DNA from: JBGPLJ01 sp963826145
Lineage (GTDB): Bacteria > Pseudomonadota > Gammaproteobacteria > Steroidobacterales > Steroidobacteraceae
DNA length: 64,000 nt
Assembly: GCA_963826145.1 (NCBI GenBank)
Contig: CAWGVW010000001.1
Span: 1,178,001-1,242,000 of the forward strand
Reading direction: 5' to 3'
The translations under genes and the position numbers were made by a program. Positions within the stretch are counted from its first letter, which is position 1; each line of letters begins with the position of its first letter. The notes beneath the pieces were generated by a model. The model had not been told where the DNA came from and did no database searches. It saw only the letters and a program-made list of their open reading frames with translations. Shown piece by piece: positions 8,189-15,739 of this stretch.

Positions 8189-9738
8189 CCGGCGCCGAGC
8201 TTTGGAATGGCGTGTGTGCCGGACGCGATCGCGACGTTCTTCGTTTCCATGTAGAAGTCGAACGAATAGTCGCCGCCGTCGCGCCCGATGCCGCTCGCCT
8301 TCGTGCCGCCGAACGGTGTTGGCAGGTGGCGCACGTTCTCGGAGTTGATCCAGATCATCCCGACATCGAATTGCTCTGCGACACGCAGTGCGCGTTCGAG
8401 ATCGCGCGTCCAGAGATATCCGGCGAGGCCATAGCGCACCCCGTTTGCGAGCGCAACGGCTTCAGCTTCGTCCCGAAACGTGAGCGCGGTAAGTACCGGC
8501 CCGAAGATTTCGTCCTGGGCGATGCGCATGTCGGACCGGGCGCCCGTGAAGAGCGTCGGTGTCACGTAGTGACCGCCTCCGGGACCGTCGACCGCCTGGC
8601 CGCCGACGGCAATTGTGGCGCCTTCCCGCCGCGCGATCTCGAAGTAGGAAAGAATTTTCTCGCGATGGCGCGCGTGAATGAGAGGCCCGACTTCGGTGGC
8701 CGGGTCGAGCGGATGGCCGACCTTGAGCCGCTTCACGCGCTCGGCAAGTCGTGCGAGAAAGTCCTTTGCGATCGATTCCTCGATGAGCAGCCGGCTCGAT
8801 GACGTGCAGCGTTCGCCGTTCAGGCTGTAAATCATGAAGACGACTGCATCGAGGGCGCGGTCGAGATCGGCGTCCTTGAAGACGATGACGGCGTTCTTGC
8901 CGCCGAGCTCGAAGTGCACGCGTTTCAGCGTTGCGGCACCCTGGCCCATGATTGCAGAGCCCGTTGCGCTCTCGCCGACGAAGGCAATGGCCTTGATCTC
9001 GGGATGCATGGTGAGGGCTTTGCCGGCCTCTTCACCGAGTCCGTGGACGACGTTGAGCACGCCCGGCGGCAGCCCCGCCTCGAGTGCTATCTCCGCCAGG
9101 ACCTGCGCGGTAATCGGGCTCCATTCGGCGGGCTTGTGGACCACCGTGCAGCCGGCCGCGAGAGCGGGGGCGATCTTCCAGGTCGAAAGCATGAAGGGCG
9201 TATTCCACGGCGTGATGACGCCGACAGGCCCGATGGGTGCGCGCGTCGTGAAGTTGACCTGCCCTTCGGTCGGCAGCCACTGCCCATCGCGCGCCGCGCT
9301 CACGCGCTCGGCAAAAAAACGGAAGTTTTCGGCACCGCGGAGCGCCGCCTTCGACATGAAGCGGTGCGCTTGTCCCGTGTCCCAGCATTCGAGCAGCGCA
9401 ATTTCCTCTGCGCGCGCTTCGATCCGGTCGGCAATGGCATGCAGCAAGGTGCGGCGCTTGACGGCGCCCAATGCCTTCCAGGACGGAAACGCTGCTCGCG
9501 CGGCCATTGCAGCTCGACCGATGTCTTCAGCCGTGCCGCGCGCAACCCGCGTGATCAACTGGCCGTCGACCGGAGACTCCGTGGTGAACGTCGCGCCGCT
9601 TGCAGCGGGCGTCAGTTTGCCGTCGATGAGGTGCGAGAGTCCGTCCCGGCGAAAGCGTGCGAGATGCAGATCGAGGGCGGCGAGATGCCGTGCGAGCACA
9701 TCGCCGGAGACTGCCGGAGATTCCCTTCGTTCGGTCAT
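8185..9738 (-). CDS. hpaE: 5-carboxymethyl-2-hydroxymuconate semialdehyde dehydrogenase
   Basis: This NAD-dependent aldehyde dehydrogenase (517 aa) oxidises the ring-cleavage product of homoprotocatechuate. ALDH hallmarks are present: the PWNTPF segment, FVGESATGSAIM for the cofactor site, the general-base Glu in HFELGGKN, the nucleophile Cys in NGERCTSSSRLLIEES, and the C-terminal TPFGGTKASGIGRDGG. The N-terminus is somewhat extended, as in other HpaE proteins. It is the last gene of the hpa operon, starting in an ATGA overlap with hpaI. The assignment is strong because every other meta-cleavage enzyme of the pathway is upstream in the same operon. Confidence 0.95.
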   Translation of the reverse strand: MTERRESPAVSGDVLARHLAALDLHLARFRRDGLSHLIDGKLTPAASGATFTTESPVDGQLITRVARGTAEDIGRAAMAARAAFPSWKALGAVKRRTLLHAIADRIEARAEEIALLECWDTGQAHRFMSKAALRGAENFRFFAERVSAARDGQWLPTEGQVNFTTRAPIGPVGVITPWNTPFMLSTWKIAPALAAGCTVVHKPAEWSPITAQVLAEIALEAGLPPGVLNVVHGLGEEAGKALTMHPEIKAIAFVGESATGSAIMGQGAATLKRVHFELGGKNAVIVFKDADLDRALDAVVFMIYSLNGERCTSSSRLLIEESIAKDFLARLAERVKRLKVGHPLDPATEVGPLIHARHREKILSYFEIARREGATIAVGGQAVDGPGGGHYVTPTLFTGARSDMRIAQDEIFGPVLTALTFRDEAEAVALANGVRYGLAGYLWTRDLERALRVAEQFDVGMIWINSENVRHLPTPFGGTKASGIGRDGGDYSFDFYMETKNVAIASGTHAIPKLGAG

Positions 9739-10520
9739 GGTTTCGGGTCCTTGAGTGCCCGATAGCGGGCGGCAAGCTCCTGCGTCACCGTGGCGAGGAG
9801 CGACGCGTCGAGCCCGACACCGACAAAGCTGCAGCCGAGATCGAGATAACGGCGCACGAGGCTTTCATCCGTCGCCAGGATGCCGGCCGGCTTGCCAGCC
9901 TTGCAGATTCGCCGAATACCGTCTTCGACCGCCCGCTGCACTTCGGGCAGCTTGGAATTGCCGAGATGCCCCATGCTTGCCGCAAGATCCGACGGACCGA
10001 TGAAGAGTGCATCGACGCCATCGATGGCCGCTATCTGTTCGATGGCAGCAAGGCCCGCCTGCGTCTCGATCTGCACGATAAGGCACGCTTCGGCATCCGC
10101 CTTCGACAGGTAGCCCGGAATCCGATTCCAGCGCGAGGCGCGCACCACCGAGCTCGCAACGCCGCGGATGCCGCGCGGCGGATAGCGCATGGCGCGCGCG
10201 AGCTCACGTGCCTGCGCGGCGCTTTCGACCATCGGTACGAGGATCGTCTGCACGCCGATGTCCATCATCTGCTTGATCGTGACGGGATGGCCCTCGGCGA
10301 TGCGCACGATCGGATGCGCCGGATACGCCGCAAGCGCCTGGACTTGCGCGAGCACGGTCTGCACCGTGTTCGGTCCATGTTCGCCGTCGATCACAAGCCA
10401 GTCGAAGCCGGCGCCAGCCGAGATTTCAGCCGCATAGCCGCTCGCCATGTTGACCCAGAGTCCGAACTGGCGTTGGCCGGCGGCGAGGGCGAGTTTGAAT
10501 TGATTGCGGGGCAGATCCAC
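9735..10520 (-). CDS. hpaI: 4-hydroxy-2-oxoheptane-1,7-dioate aldolase
   Basis: This class II metal-dependent pyruvate aldolase (261 aa) cleaves 4-hydroxy-2-oxoheptanedioate to pyruvate and succinate semialdehyde, the last step of homoprotocatechuate breakdown. HpcH/HpaI motifs are present: FDWLVIDGEHGPN, VPMVESAAQA, an ETQAG segment and IGPSDLAASMG. GTG at 10520 is chosen as the start because it follows a GAGGT at good spacing and lies just after the hpaH stop. An upstream ATG at 10556 would begin inside hpaH and add 12 non-homologous residues. It overlaps hpaE (ATGA). Confidence 0.95.
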   Translation of the reverse strand: MDLPRNQFKLALAAGQRQFGLWVNMASGYAAEISAGAGFDWLVIDGEHGPNTVQTVLAQVQALAAYPAHPIVRIAEGHPVTIKQMMDIGVQTILVPMVESAAQARELARAMRYPPRGIRGVASSVVRASRWNRIPGYLSKADAEACLIVQIETQAGLAAIEQIAAIDGVDALFIGPSDLAASMGHLGNSKLPEVQRAVEDGIRRICKAGKPAGILATDESLVRRYLDLGCSFVGVGLDASLLATVTQELAARYRALKDPKP

Positions 10521-10540
10521 GTTGTGACCTCGATGTAACG

Positions 10541-11359
10541 CTAGACGAATTCGCACGCGACCGAGCCGTGCGTCCCATAGTCCGCGCGAAAGACATCGCC
10601 CGCGCAGACCGGAATCGGGCGAATGAAGGAGCCGGCAAGCACGATGAGTCCGGCCTCGAGGCCAACCTCGTGCGCCGCAAGCTTGTTGGCGAGCCAGGCG
10701 ATGCCGTTCGCGGGGTGATTGAGCACCGCGGCGGCGACGCCCGATTCCTCGATGACGTCATTGCGGTAGCAGAGAGCGGCGATCCAGCGCAGGTCCGAGT
10801 CGGGCAGGATGCGCTGGCGGCCAAGCACGATGCCGGCATTGGCGGCGTTGTCCGAGATGGTGTCCTGCACTCGGCGCGGCGCTTTCGTCACGGAATCGAA
10901 TGATTCGATGCGCGCGTCGATGATTTCCATGGCAGGCACGATGTAGTCGGTCGCTGCGAGTGCTTGCTCCAGCGTGCAGCCGGGCCCGCGCAGGGCGCGC
11001 TTCAGGACGAACGCGAGTTCAATTTCGAGCCGCGGCACGATGAACCGCGCTGCCGGAATGCGCGCGCCATCCTCGAAAAACATGTCATCGAGCAGGTCCC
11101 CGTAGTCGGGCTCGTCGATCTGCGAGGACTGCTGCATGGCGCGCGAGGTGAGGCCGATCTTGCGACCCCGCAGGCGTCGGCCAGCGCGGATCTTGATCGC
11201 CACCCATTCGCGCTGGATCGCGTACGCGTCATCGATGGTCATGCCCGGATGCTCGAGCGTGAACTGGCGGACCTGGCGCCGGTTCCGTTCTGCCTCGTCG
11301 AGCCTGAGCGCGAGGGCGCGTACAGCATCGCCGGCAAGTGTCCGTCCACCCTGGCTCAC
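10541..11359 (-). CDS. hpaH: 2-oxo-hept-4-ene-1,7-dioate hydratase
   Basis: HpaH (272 aa) hydrates 2-oxohept-4-enedioate to 4-hydroxy-2-oxoheptanedioate. It belongs to the MhpD/HpaH hydratase family: IQREWVAIKIRAGRRLRGRKIGL-type N-terminal region, LEIELAFVLKRALRGPG with the metal-ligand glutamates, and VLNHPANGIAWLANKLA near the C-terminus. The GTG start overlaps the hpaF stop (GTGA), indicating translational coupling. The length matches family members. Confidence 0.95.
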   Translation of the reverse strand: MSQGGRTLAGDAVRALALRLDEAERNRRQVRQFTLEHPGMTIDDAYAIQREWVAIKIRAGRRLRGRKIGLTSRAMQQSSQIDEPDYGDLLDDMFFEDGARIPAARFIVPRLEIELAFVLKRALRGPGCTLEQALAATDYIVPAMEIIDARIESFDSVTKAPRRVQDTISDNAANAGIVLGRQRILPDSDLRWIAALCYRNDVIEESGVAAAVLNHPANGIAWLANKLAAHEVGLEAGLIVLAGSFIRPIPVCAGDVFRADYGTHGSVACEFV

Positions 11360-11754
11360 TTGCGAAATCTCGCGTGCACGTTGTTGTGCTTGTACGTGCC
11401 ACCCTCGTCGAACTCATAGAGCTCCATCGACAGGGCGAGGTAACGTTTGGCGTAGAGGTCCGCAAAATGCGCCTTCATCATGTCGAACAATTCGTCGCAG
11501 ACCTTTTTCTTGACCGCCTGCGGTCGGCCCGCGCCGATCTTGAATGTGGCATGCACGAAGGCGTAGTCCGCTGCGCCGTCCGCCATCCGGTAGTCGACAA
11601 GCTCCACCGCGCGCGAGCGGATGCCGCCGACCGGGAAGACACCGTGCTGGTCGATTTGTTGGGCGATGATGATGTCGTTCGCTTTCTGCAGCAGCACGGC
11701 GACGTTCGCTTCGGACCTGATGTTGGCCGTGTACTCGATGGTGAGATGCGCCAT
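11356..11754 (-). CDS. hpaF: 5-carboxymethyl-2-hydroxymuconate delta-isomerase
   Basis: This small tautomerase-fold isomerase (132 aa) converts 5-carboxymethyl-2-hydroxymuconate to the 2-oxo form needed for decarboxylation by HpaG. The N-terminal MAHLTIEYTANI places the putative catalytic Pro/Ala position at residue 2, where CHMI enzymes normally have proline; here it is alanine. That is worth checking, because some annotated homologues also vary there. The rest (FVHATFKIGAGRP, then SMELYEFD near the C-terminus) fits the family. It lies between hpaD (14-nt gap) and hpaH (GTGA overlap). Confidence 0.92.
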   Translation of the reverse strand: MAHLTIEYTANIRSEANVAVLLQKANDIIIAQQIDQHGVFPVGGIRSRAVELVDYRMADGAADYAFVHATFKIGAGRPQAVKKKVCDELFDMMKAHFADLYAKRYLALSMELYEFDEGGTYKHNNVHARFRK

Positions 11755-11768
11755 GGCAGGCTCGTCGC

Positions 11769-12626
11769 TCAGGTGACCGGGAAGATCGCGTTGATCTGGC
11801 CGGTGCCGGAGCTCGGGAAATAGTCCGTGACGATCTCGACCGGGCGATCGTACAGATCCCAGCCGAGGAGGCCGAGGAGCATCGCCGTGTCATGCATGCC
11901 GCCTTCCCCCTCGCAGCGCTTGGCGTAGGCCGGTAGCATCTCGATGAAGGTCTTGAAGTCCCCGCGCTTCCAGAGCTCGACGACCTTGAGGTCCACCTGG
12001 CGGAAGAACTCATCGCTTATCTGGTGGATCGATTCCTCGGGGCTGCCGTCGTCGTTGAAGCGGTGCGAGAGCGAGCCGCTCGCGAGCACGGCGACGGTGC
12101 CCTCGTATTCATCCTCGATGGCCTTGAGCACGGCGGCGCCGAAGCGCGCGCTCGTCTCGAGCTTGTGCCAGGCGCACCAGGCCGCGATCGAAATCACCTT
12201 GAAGTGGTTCTGCGGATCCATGTGCATATAGCGCATCGGCACGAGTGTTCCGTATTCGAGGTCAAGCGTGGTCGCGTCGTGGGCCCGCGTGAAGACGCCG
12301 TCCGCAGTGGCGGCTTGCGCGATCAGGTGTCCGAGCGGCGCGTTGCCCTCGAACTTGTACGGCATGTTCTTGATGAAATGCGGCAGCTCGTTGCTCGTGT
12401 AGATGCCTTCAAAGGCAGGTGCACAGTTGACGTGATAGCCGGCATTCACGAGCCAATGGACGTCGAACACGACGACGGTGTCGACGCCAAGTTCACGGCA
12501 GCGCTTGCCGATCTCGAAGTGACCATCGATCGCCGCCTGCCGGCAGCCGTGGTGCCTGCCAGGCAGTTCCGAGAGATAGAGCGAAGGCACATGCGTGACC
12601 TTGGCGGCGAGTGCGAGCTTTCCCAC
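11769..12626 (-). CDS. hpaD: 3,4-dihydroxyphenylacetate 2,3-dioxygenase
   Basis: This is a LigB-type extradiol ring-cleavage dioxygenase (285 aa) acting on homoprotocatechuate with Fe(II) and O2. Characteristic segments are KVTHVPSLYLSE near the N-terminus with a metal-ligand His, VVVFDVHWLVNAGYHVN, and LASGSLSHRFNDDG. The GTG start has an AAGGAG about 8 nt upstream. It starts 23 nt after hpaG2 and is followed by hpaF. It is the first committed enzyme of the operon visible here; the hydroxylase hpaBC that would make its substrate from 4-hydroxyphenylacetate is not in the window. Confidence 0.95.
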   Translation of the reverse strand: MGKLALAAKVTHVPSLYLSELPGRHHGCRQAAIDGHFEIGKRCRELGVDTVVVFDVHWLVNAGYHVNCAPAFEGIYTSNELPHFIKNMPYKFEGNAPLGHLIAQAATADGVFTRAHDATTLDLEYGTLVPMRYMHMDPQNHFKVISIAAWCAWHKLETSARFGAAVLKAIEDEYEGTVAVLASGSLSHRFNDDGSPEESIHQISDEFFRQVDLKVVELWKRGDFKTFIEMLPAYAKRCEGEGGMHDTAMLLGLLGWDLYDRPVEIVTDYFPSSGTGQINAIFPVT

Positions 12627-12648
12627 GAGCGTTCTCCTTCAATCCCCT

Positions 12649-13416
12649 TCAGCGCGCCGGCGCGAGCCCGAATACGGCGTCGCCGACGAGTGTGTTCATG
12701 AGTCGGCCGATCCCGTCGATTTCCGTGACCACTTCATCGCCAGCGTCGACATTGACGACGCCTTGCGGTGTGCCCGTGAGGATCACGTCGCCCGGCGCGA
12801 GCGTCAGGAAGGAACTCAGGTACTCGATGAGTTCCGCAACGCCGAAGATCATGTCGCGGGTATTGCCCCGCTGCGTGATCTTGCCATTGACGACGGTGCG
12901 GAGGGCGAGATTCTGCGGGTCCGGTACGTCGGTGGAGTCGACGAGCCAGGGGCCGAGGAGCGTGCAGCCATCCCGGTTCTTCACGCGCAGGTTCGGCCGG
13001 TAGTAATTTTCCAGGTAGTCACGAATCGCATAGTCGTTTGCGACCGAGTAACCGCCGACATGGCTCAATGCCTCGCCCCGGGTGATGCGCTTGCCGGCGC
13101 GGCCGATGATCACGGCAAGCTCGCATTCGTAATGCATGAATTCGACGCCCGATGGCCGACGGGTGTTTGCACGATGCCCGGCGACTGCGCCGGGGCTCTT
13201 TAGAAAGAGGAGGGGTTCCGCGGGCTTCGCCGACGCGAGCTCCCGGGCATGATCGGCATAGTTGAGGCCGACGGCAAAGACTGTGCCGAGCTCGACAGGT
13301 GGCAGCCAGACCACTGCGGTCTCGTCGAGGACTCGACCATCGTCGAGTTGCAGGCCGCGCTCATGCGGCCGGCAACCGTGAATCGCTCCCGCATGCGCGA
13401 CGCGGCCGCGTTTCAC
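12649..13416 (-). CDS. hpaG2: HpaG C-terminal-type decarboxylase/isomerase subunit (FAH family)
   Basis: This 255-aa fumarylacetoacetate-hydrolase-family protein corresponds to the C-terminal half of enterobacterial HpaG, which decarboxylates 5-oxopent-3-ene-1,2,5-tricarboxylate and isomerises the product. FAH motifs are FAVGLNYADHA, FMHYECELAVIIG with the Glu-x-Glu metal ligands, NDYAIRDYLENYYRPNL and LTGTPQGV. The GTG start overlaps the hpaG1 stop (GTGA). In E. coli the two halves are fused; here they are separate, tightly coupled genes, as in many other proteobacteria. Confidence 0.93.
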   Translation of the reverse strand: MKRGRVAHAGAIHGCRPHERGLQLDDGRVLDETAVVWLPPVELGTVFAVGLNYADHARELASAKPAEPLLFLKSPGAVAGHRANTRRPSGVEFMHYECELAVIIGRAGKRITRGEALSHVGGYSVANDYAIRDYLENYYRPNLRVKNRDGCTLLGPWLVDSTDVPDPQNLALRTVVNGKITQRGNTRDMIFGVAELIEYLSSFLTLAPGDVILTGTPQGVVNVDAGDEVVTEIDGIGRLMNTLVGDAVFGLAPAR

Positions 13417-14099
13417 GTTCCGTCCTGCGCTGTGACGGGATTTTCAAGCCGGCCGATACCCTCGACTTCCGCTACGACCCGGTCGCCGGTCAGGGCGATT
13501 GGCATGTCGCGCGGCGTCCCGAGCATAAGGATGTCGCCGGGACTGAACGTCATGAATGCGGAAACGTCCTCGATCAGGCGTGCGGCCGATCGCACGCACT
13601 GACTGGTGTTCCATTCCGCGCGCAGCTCCCCGTTGATGTACGTACTTAGGCGTCGGTCGGCGGACAGGTCGCTGGGACGCATTGCGGTCACTGCGCCGAT
13701 GGGGCAGAAGCCGTCCCGGCATCGCTCCCGGATCGCGGGCCGGAAGATGAGCTCGTGCGGGAGGCAAACATCGTTGATGACGCAGAGGCCCGCGATGAAC
13801 TCGCCCGCGGTCGCCTCGGTGGCGCGTACGCAGGCTCGCCCGAATACGAGGCCGAGTGTCGTACCGACACAGAGCCGAACTTCAGGGGCGGGCAGGGGAA
13901 TCGGGTCGCCGTCTGCGATCCAGGTATTGCGGGGCTTCAGGTACAGGACCGGTGCCTGCGGTGGCGCAAGGTAGGGCGCGGCCAGCATGCGCTCGCCGAG
14001 CTCTACGAGGTCGGCGCGGTAGTTGAGGACGGCGCCGCAGACCTGCCCGTTTGGCCACGGCGGGTGTTCAAGTTCCTCCGGGTATCGCCTGGTGCTCAC
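13413..14099 (-). CDS. hpaG1: HpaG N-terminal-type subunit (FAH family)
   Basis: This 228-aa FAH-family protein corresponds to the N-terminal half of fused HpaG. Family segments are AVLNYRADLVELG, LYLKPRNTWI, INDVCLPHE and GDILMLGTPRDMP. The Glu-x-Glu metal motif of the partner is replaced (EVRLCVG), so it may be the less active or structural half. It is the first gene of the seven-gene hpa operon. The start is a GTG with no Shine-Dalgarno sequence, only 6 nt from an operator palindrome, so a leaderless or very short-leader transcript is possible. About 18 residues precede the region aligned to E. coli HpaG. Confidence 0.92.
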   Translation of the reverse strand: MSTRRYPEELEHPPWPNGQVCGAVLNYRADLVELGERMLAAPYLAPPQAPVLYLKPRNTWIADGDPIPLPAPEVRLCVGTTLGLVFGRACVRATEATAGEFIAGLCVINDVCLPHELIFRPAIRERCRDGFCPIGAVTAMRPSDLSADRRLSTYINGELRAEWNTSQCVRSAARLIEDVSAFMTFSPGDILMLGTPRDMPIALTGDRVVAEVEGIGRLENPVTAQDGT

Positions 14100-14105
14100 G
14101 TTAGG

Positions 14106-14117
14106 TTAACATGTTAA
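14106..14117. promoter_or_regulatory. Proximal operator palindrome of the hpa divergent region (likely HpaR site)
   Basis: A perfect 12-bp palindrome, TTAACATGTTAA, lies 6 nt upstream of the hpaG1 start codon. With the following GCA it forms a 15-bp direct repeat of the sequence at 14148-14162. The adjacent divergent gene is the MarR-family HpaR, and MarR dimers bind palindromes of this size. Binding here would block hpaG1 transcription or its initial elongation. Assignment to HpaR is inference from position and duplication. Confidence 0.75.
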
Positions 14118-14147
14118 GCATCTGCCACGGCAAAGCCAAGCCTTTCA

Positions 14148-14159
14148 TTAACATGTTAA
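14148..14159. promoter_or_regulatory. Distal operator palindrome of the hpa divergent region (likely HpaR site)
   Basis: This is a second identical copy of TTAACATGTTAA. Its centre is 42 bp from the first, four helical turns at 10.5 bp per turn, so two dimers would bind the same face. It lies 39 nt upstream of the chosen hpaR start, where it could mediate autorepression and cooperative repression of hpaG1. Confidence 0.75.
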
Positions 14160-14197
14160 GCAACGGCAAAAGACGTACCGCACCCGCCAGGGTGAGG

Positions 14198-14638
14198 ATG
14201 CGCGACGTGTCCGAGTCGCTGCCGCTCGCGCTGATGCGCGCGCGCGAGGCCGCGATGCAGTACTTCCGCCCGCACCTGCGCACGCTCGAGGTCACCGAGC
14301 AGCAGTGGCGGGTGCTGAGGGTGCTCTACAGCGCCGGCAGCCTCGACGTGACAACGCTCGCGCGGCGCGCGGTGCTGCTCGCGCCGAGCCTCACGCGCAT
14401 CCTGAGGGATCTTGAGGAGGCGCGGCTCATCAGCCGCCGGCGCGGCGCCGGCGACCGGCGACGCCAGGTCGTGATGCTGACGGCGAGGGGCGTGCGCATG
14501 CTCGCGCAAGGCGCGGGCGGCTCGGAAGCGGGCTACCGCCGGATCGCGAGGCTCTACGGCGAGCGCAGACTCGAGTCGCTGTTTCAGATGCTGGCGGCGC
14601 TCGAGAAGGCGCTCGCGAACGACGGGAGACGACGATGA
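14198..14638 (+). CDS. hpaR: Homoprotocatechuate operon repressor, MarR family
   Basis: This is a MarR winged-helix regulator (146 aa). LPLALMRAREAAMQYFRPHL and VTEQQWRVLRVLY match HpaR, and LAPSLTRILRDLEEARLI is the recognition-helix region, followed by a basic wing (RRRGAGDRRRQ). Earlier in-frame ATGs at 14111 and 14153 fall inside the two operator palindromes. The ATG at 14198 follows AGGG at normal spacing and gives the family length, so I chose it. It is divergent from hpaG1 and ends in an ATGA overlap with the MetE-like gene. It presumably represses hpaG1 and itself until an aromatic ligand binds. Confidence 0.92.
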   Translation: MRDVSESLPLALMRAREAAMQYFRPHLRTLEVTEQQWRVLRVLYSAGSLDVTTLARRAVLLAPSLTRILRDLEEARLISRRRGAGDRRRQVVMLTARGVRMLAQGAGGSEAGYRRIARLYGERRLESLFQMLAALEKALANDGRRR

Positions 14639-15720
14639 AGCCACCGTTTCGCGCAGACCAGGTCGGTAGCCTCCTGCGTCCGCAATCCCTGATCGACGCC
14701 CGGCGCGGTTTCCGCGACGGGAGGCTTTCGGCAACGGAACTGCGCCGGGCGGAAGACGCGGCGATTCGCACGGTCGTGGCGAAGCAGGAGGAGATCGGAC
14801 TCGAGTCGATCACGGACGGCGAACTGCGCCGCGACTGGTGGCATATCGATTTTCTCCGCCGGATCGAGGGTGTATCGGTCGCCGAGAATCCAGGGCCCCG
14901 ATTCGGCCAGACCGAGGAACAGCCGCCGATAGCGACTGTCACGGGCAAAGTCCATATTGCAAAGCCGATCCTGGTCGAGGACTTCAGCTTCCTGAAGGCG
15001 TGCACGCTACGCACGGCGAAGTTCACCATTCCGTCGCCGTCGATGCTGCATCTGCGCGCGGGACGCAAGGGCGTCTCGCAGGTGGCGTATCCGGACCTTG
15101 ATGAGTTCTGGTCGGATCTCGGGCTCGCCTATCGGCGGGCGATCGCGGACTTCGCCGCCGCGGGTTGCCGCTATCTTCAGCTCGACGACGTGTCGTTCGC
15201 CTACCTTTGCGACCCGAAGGTCCGGGCAACCTGCGTCGCGAACGGCGACGATCCGGCGAAGCTCCCGCGCACCTACGCCACGGTGATCAACGCGGCGCTC
15301 GCGGGCCGGCCGGCGGACATGGCCATCACCATGCACACCTGCCGCGGTAATTTCAAAAGCTCCTGGGTCGCAGAGGGCGGCTACGAGGAGGTCGCCGAGG
15401 CCATGTTCTTGAGCAACGTCGACGGCTTTTTCATGGAATTCGATAATGAGCGTGCCGGTGGCTTCGAGCCGCTGCGCTACCTGCCGAAGTCCAGGAAGAT
15501 TGTCCTTGGCCTGGTGACAACGAAGGTCGGCGCGATCGAGAGCAAGGAGGAGCTCAAGCGCCGCATAGCCGCCGCCGCGAAATTCGTGCCGCTCGAGAAT
15601 CTTTGCCTCTCGCCCCAGTGCGGCTTCTCGAGCACCCACCACGGCAATGCGCTCTCCGAAGCGGAGCAGTGGCGCAAGCTCGAGCTCGTCGTGGAGGTCG
15701 CGCGCGAGGTCTGGGGCTAA
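14635..15720 (+). CDS. MetE-like cobalamin-independent methyltransferase (YxjG type)
   Basis: This 361-aa protein matches only the C-terminal catalytic half of MetE, as in the YxjG/YxjH family. Zinc ligands can be aligned: His234 and Cys236 (ITMHTCRGNF), Glu268 (FFMEFD) and Cys329 (LSPQCGFSST). The N-terminal SLLRPQSLIDAR and ITDGELRR segments are also typical. The family moves a methyl group to a thiol acceptor, but donor and acceptor are unproven for most members. It starts in an ATGA overlap with hpaR, so it is part of the regulator's transcript, unusual company for such a gene. It could demethylate or methylate an aromatic-linked or one-carbon substrate; this is speculation. Confidence 0.86.
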   Translation: MKPPFRADQVGSLLRPQSLIDARRGFRDGRLSATELRRAEDAAIRTVVAKQEEIGLESITDGELRRDWWHIDFLRRIEGVSVAENPGPRFGQTEEQPPIATVTGKVHIAKPILVEDFSFLKACTLRTAKFTIPSPSMLHLRAGRKGVSQVAYPDLDEFWSDLGLAYRRAIADFAAAGCRYLQLDDVSFAYLCDPKVRATCVANGDDPAKLPRTYATVINAALAGRPADMAITMHTCRGNFKSSWVAEGGYEEVAEAMFLSNVDGFFMEFDNERAGGFEPLRYLPKSRKIVLGLVTTKVGAIESKEELKRRIAAAAKFVPLENLCLSPQCGFSSTHHGNALSEAEQWRKLELVVEVAREVWG

Positions 15721-15739
15721 GCTCGGGGCGATCGCGGCA

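Noticed and set aside
10520..10556. hpaI starting at ATG 10556
   Set aside because: It would begin inside hpaH, add 12 non-homologous residues, and ignore the well-placed GAGGT before the GTG at 10520.
11356..11359. Frameshift or pseudogene at overlapping hpa and paa gene ends
   Set aside because: All 1-8 nt overlaps are of the ATGA, GTGA or TGATG kind expected from coupled translation, and each protein is full length.
14111..14200. Longer hpaR starting at 14111 or 14153
   Set aside because: Both ATGs are the central ATG of operator palindromes and the extra residues have no HpaR homology. The ATG at 14198 has a proper upstream AGGG and gives the family length.
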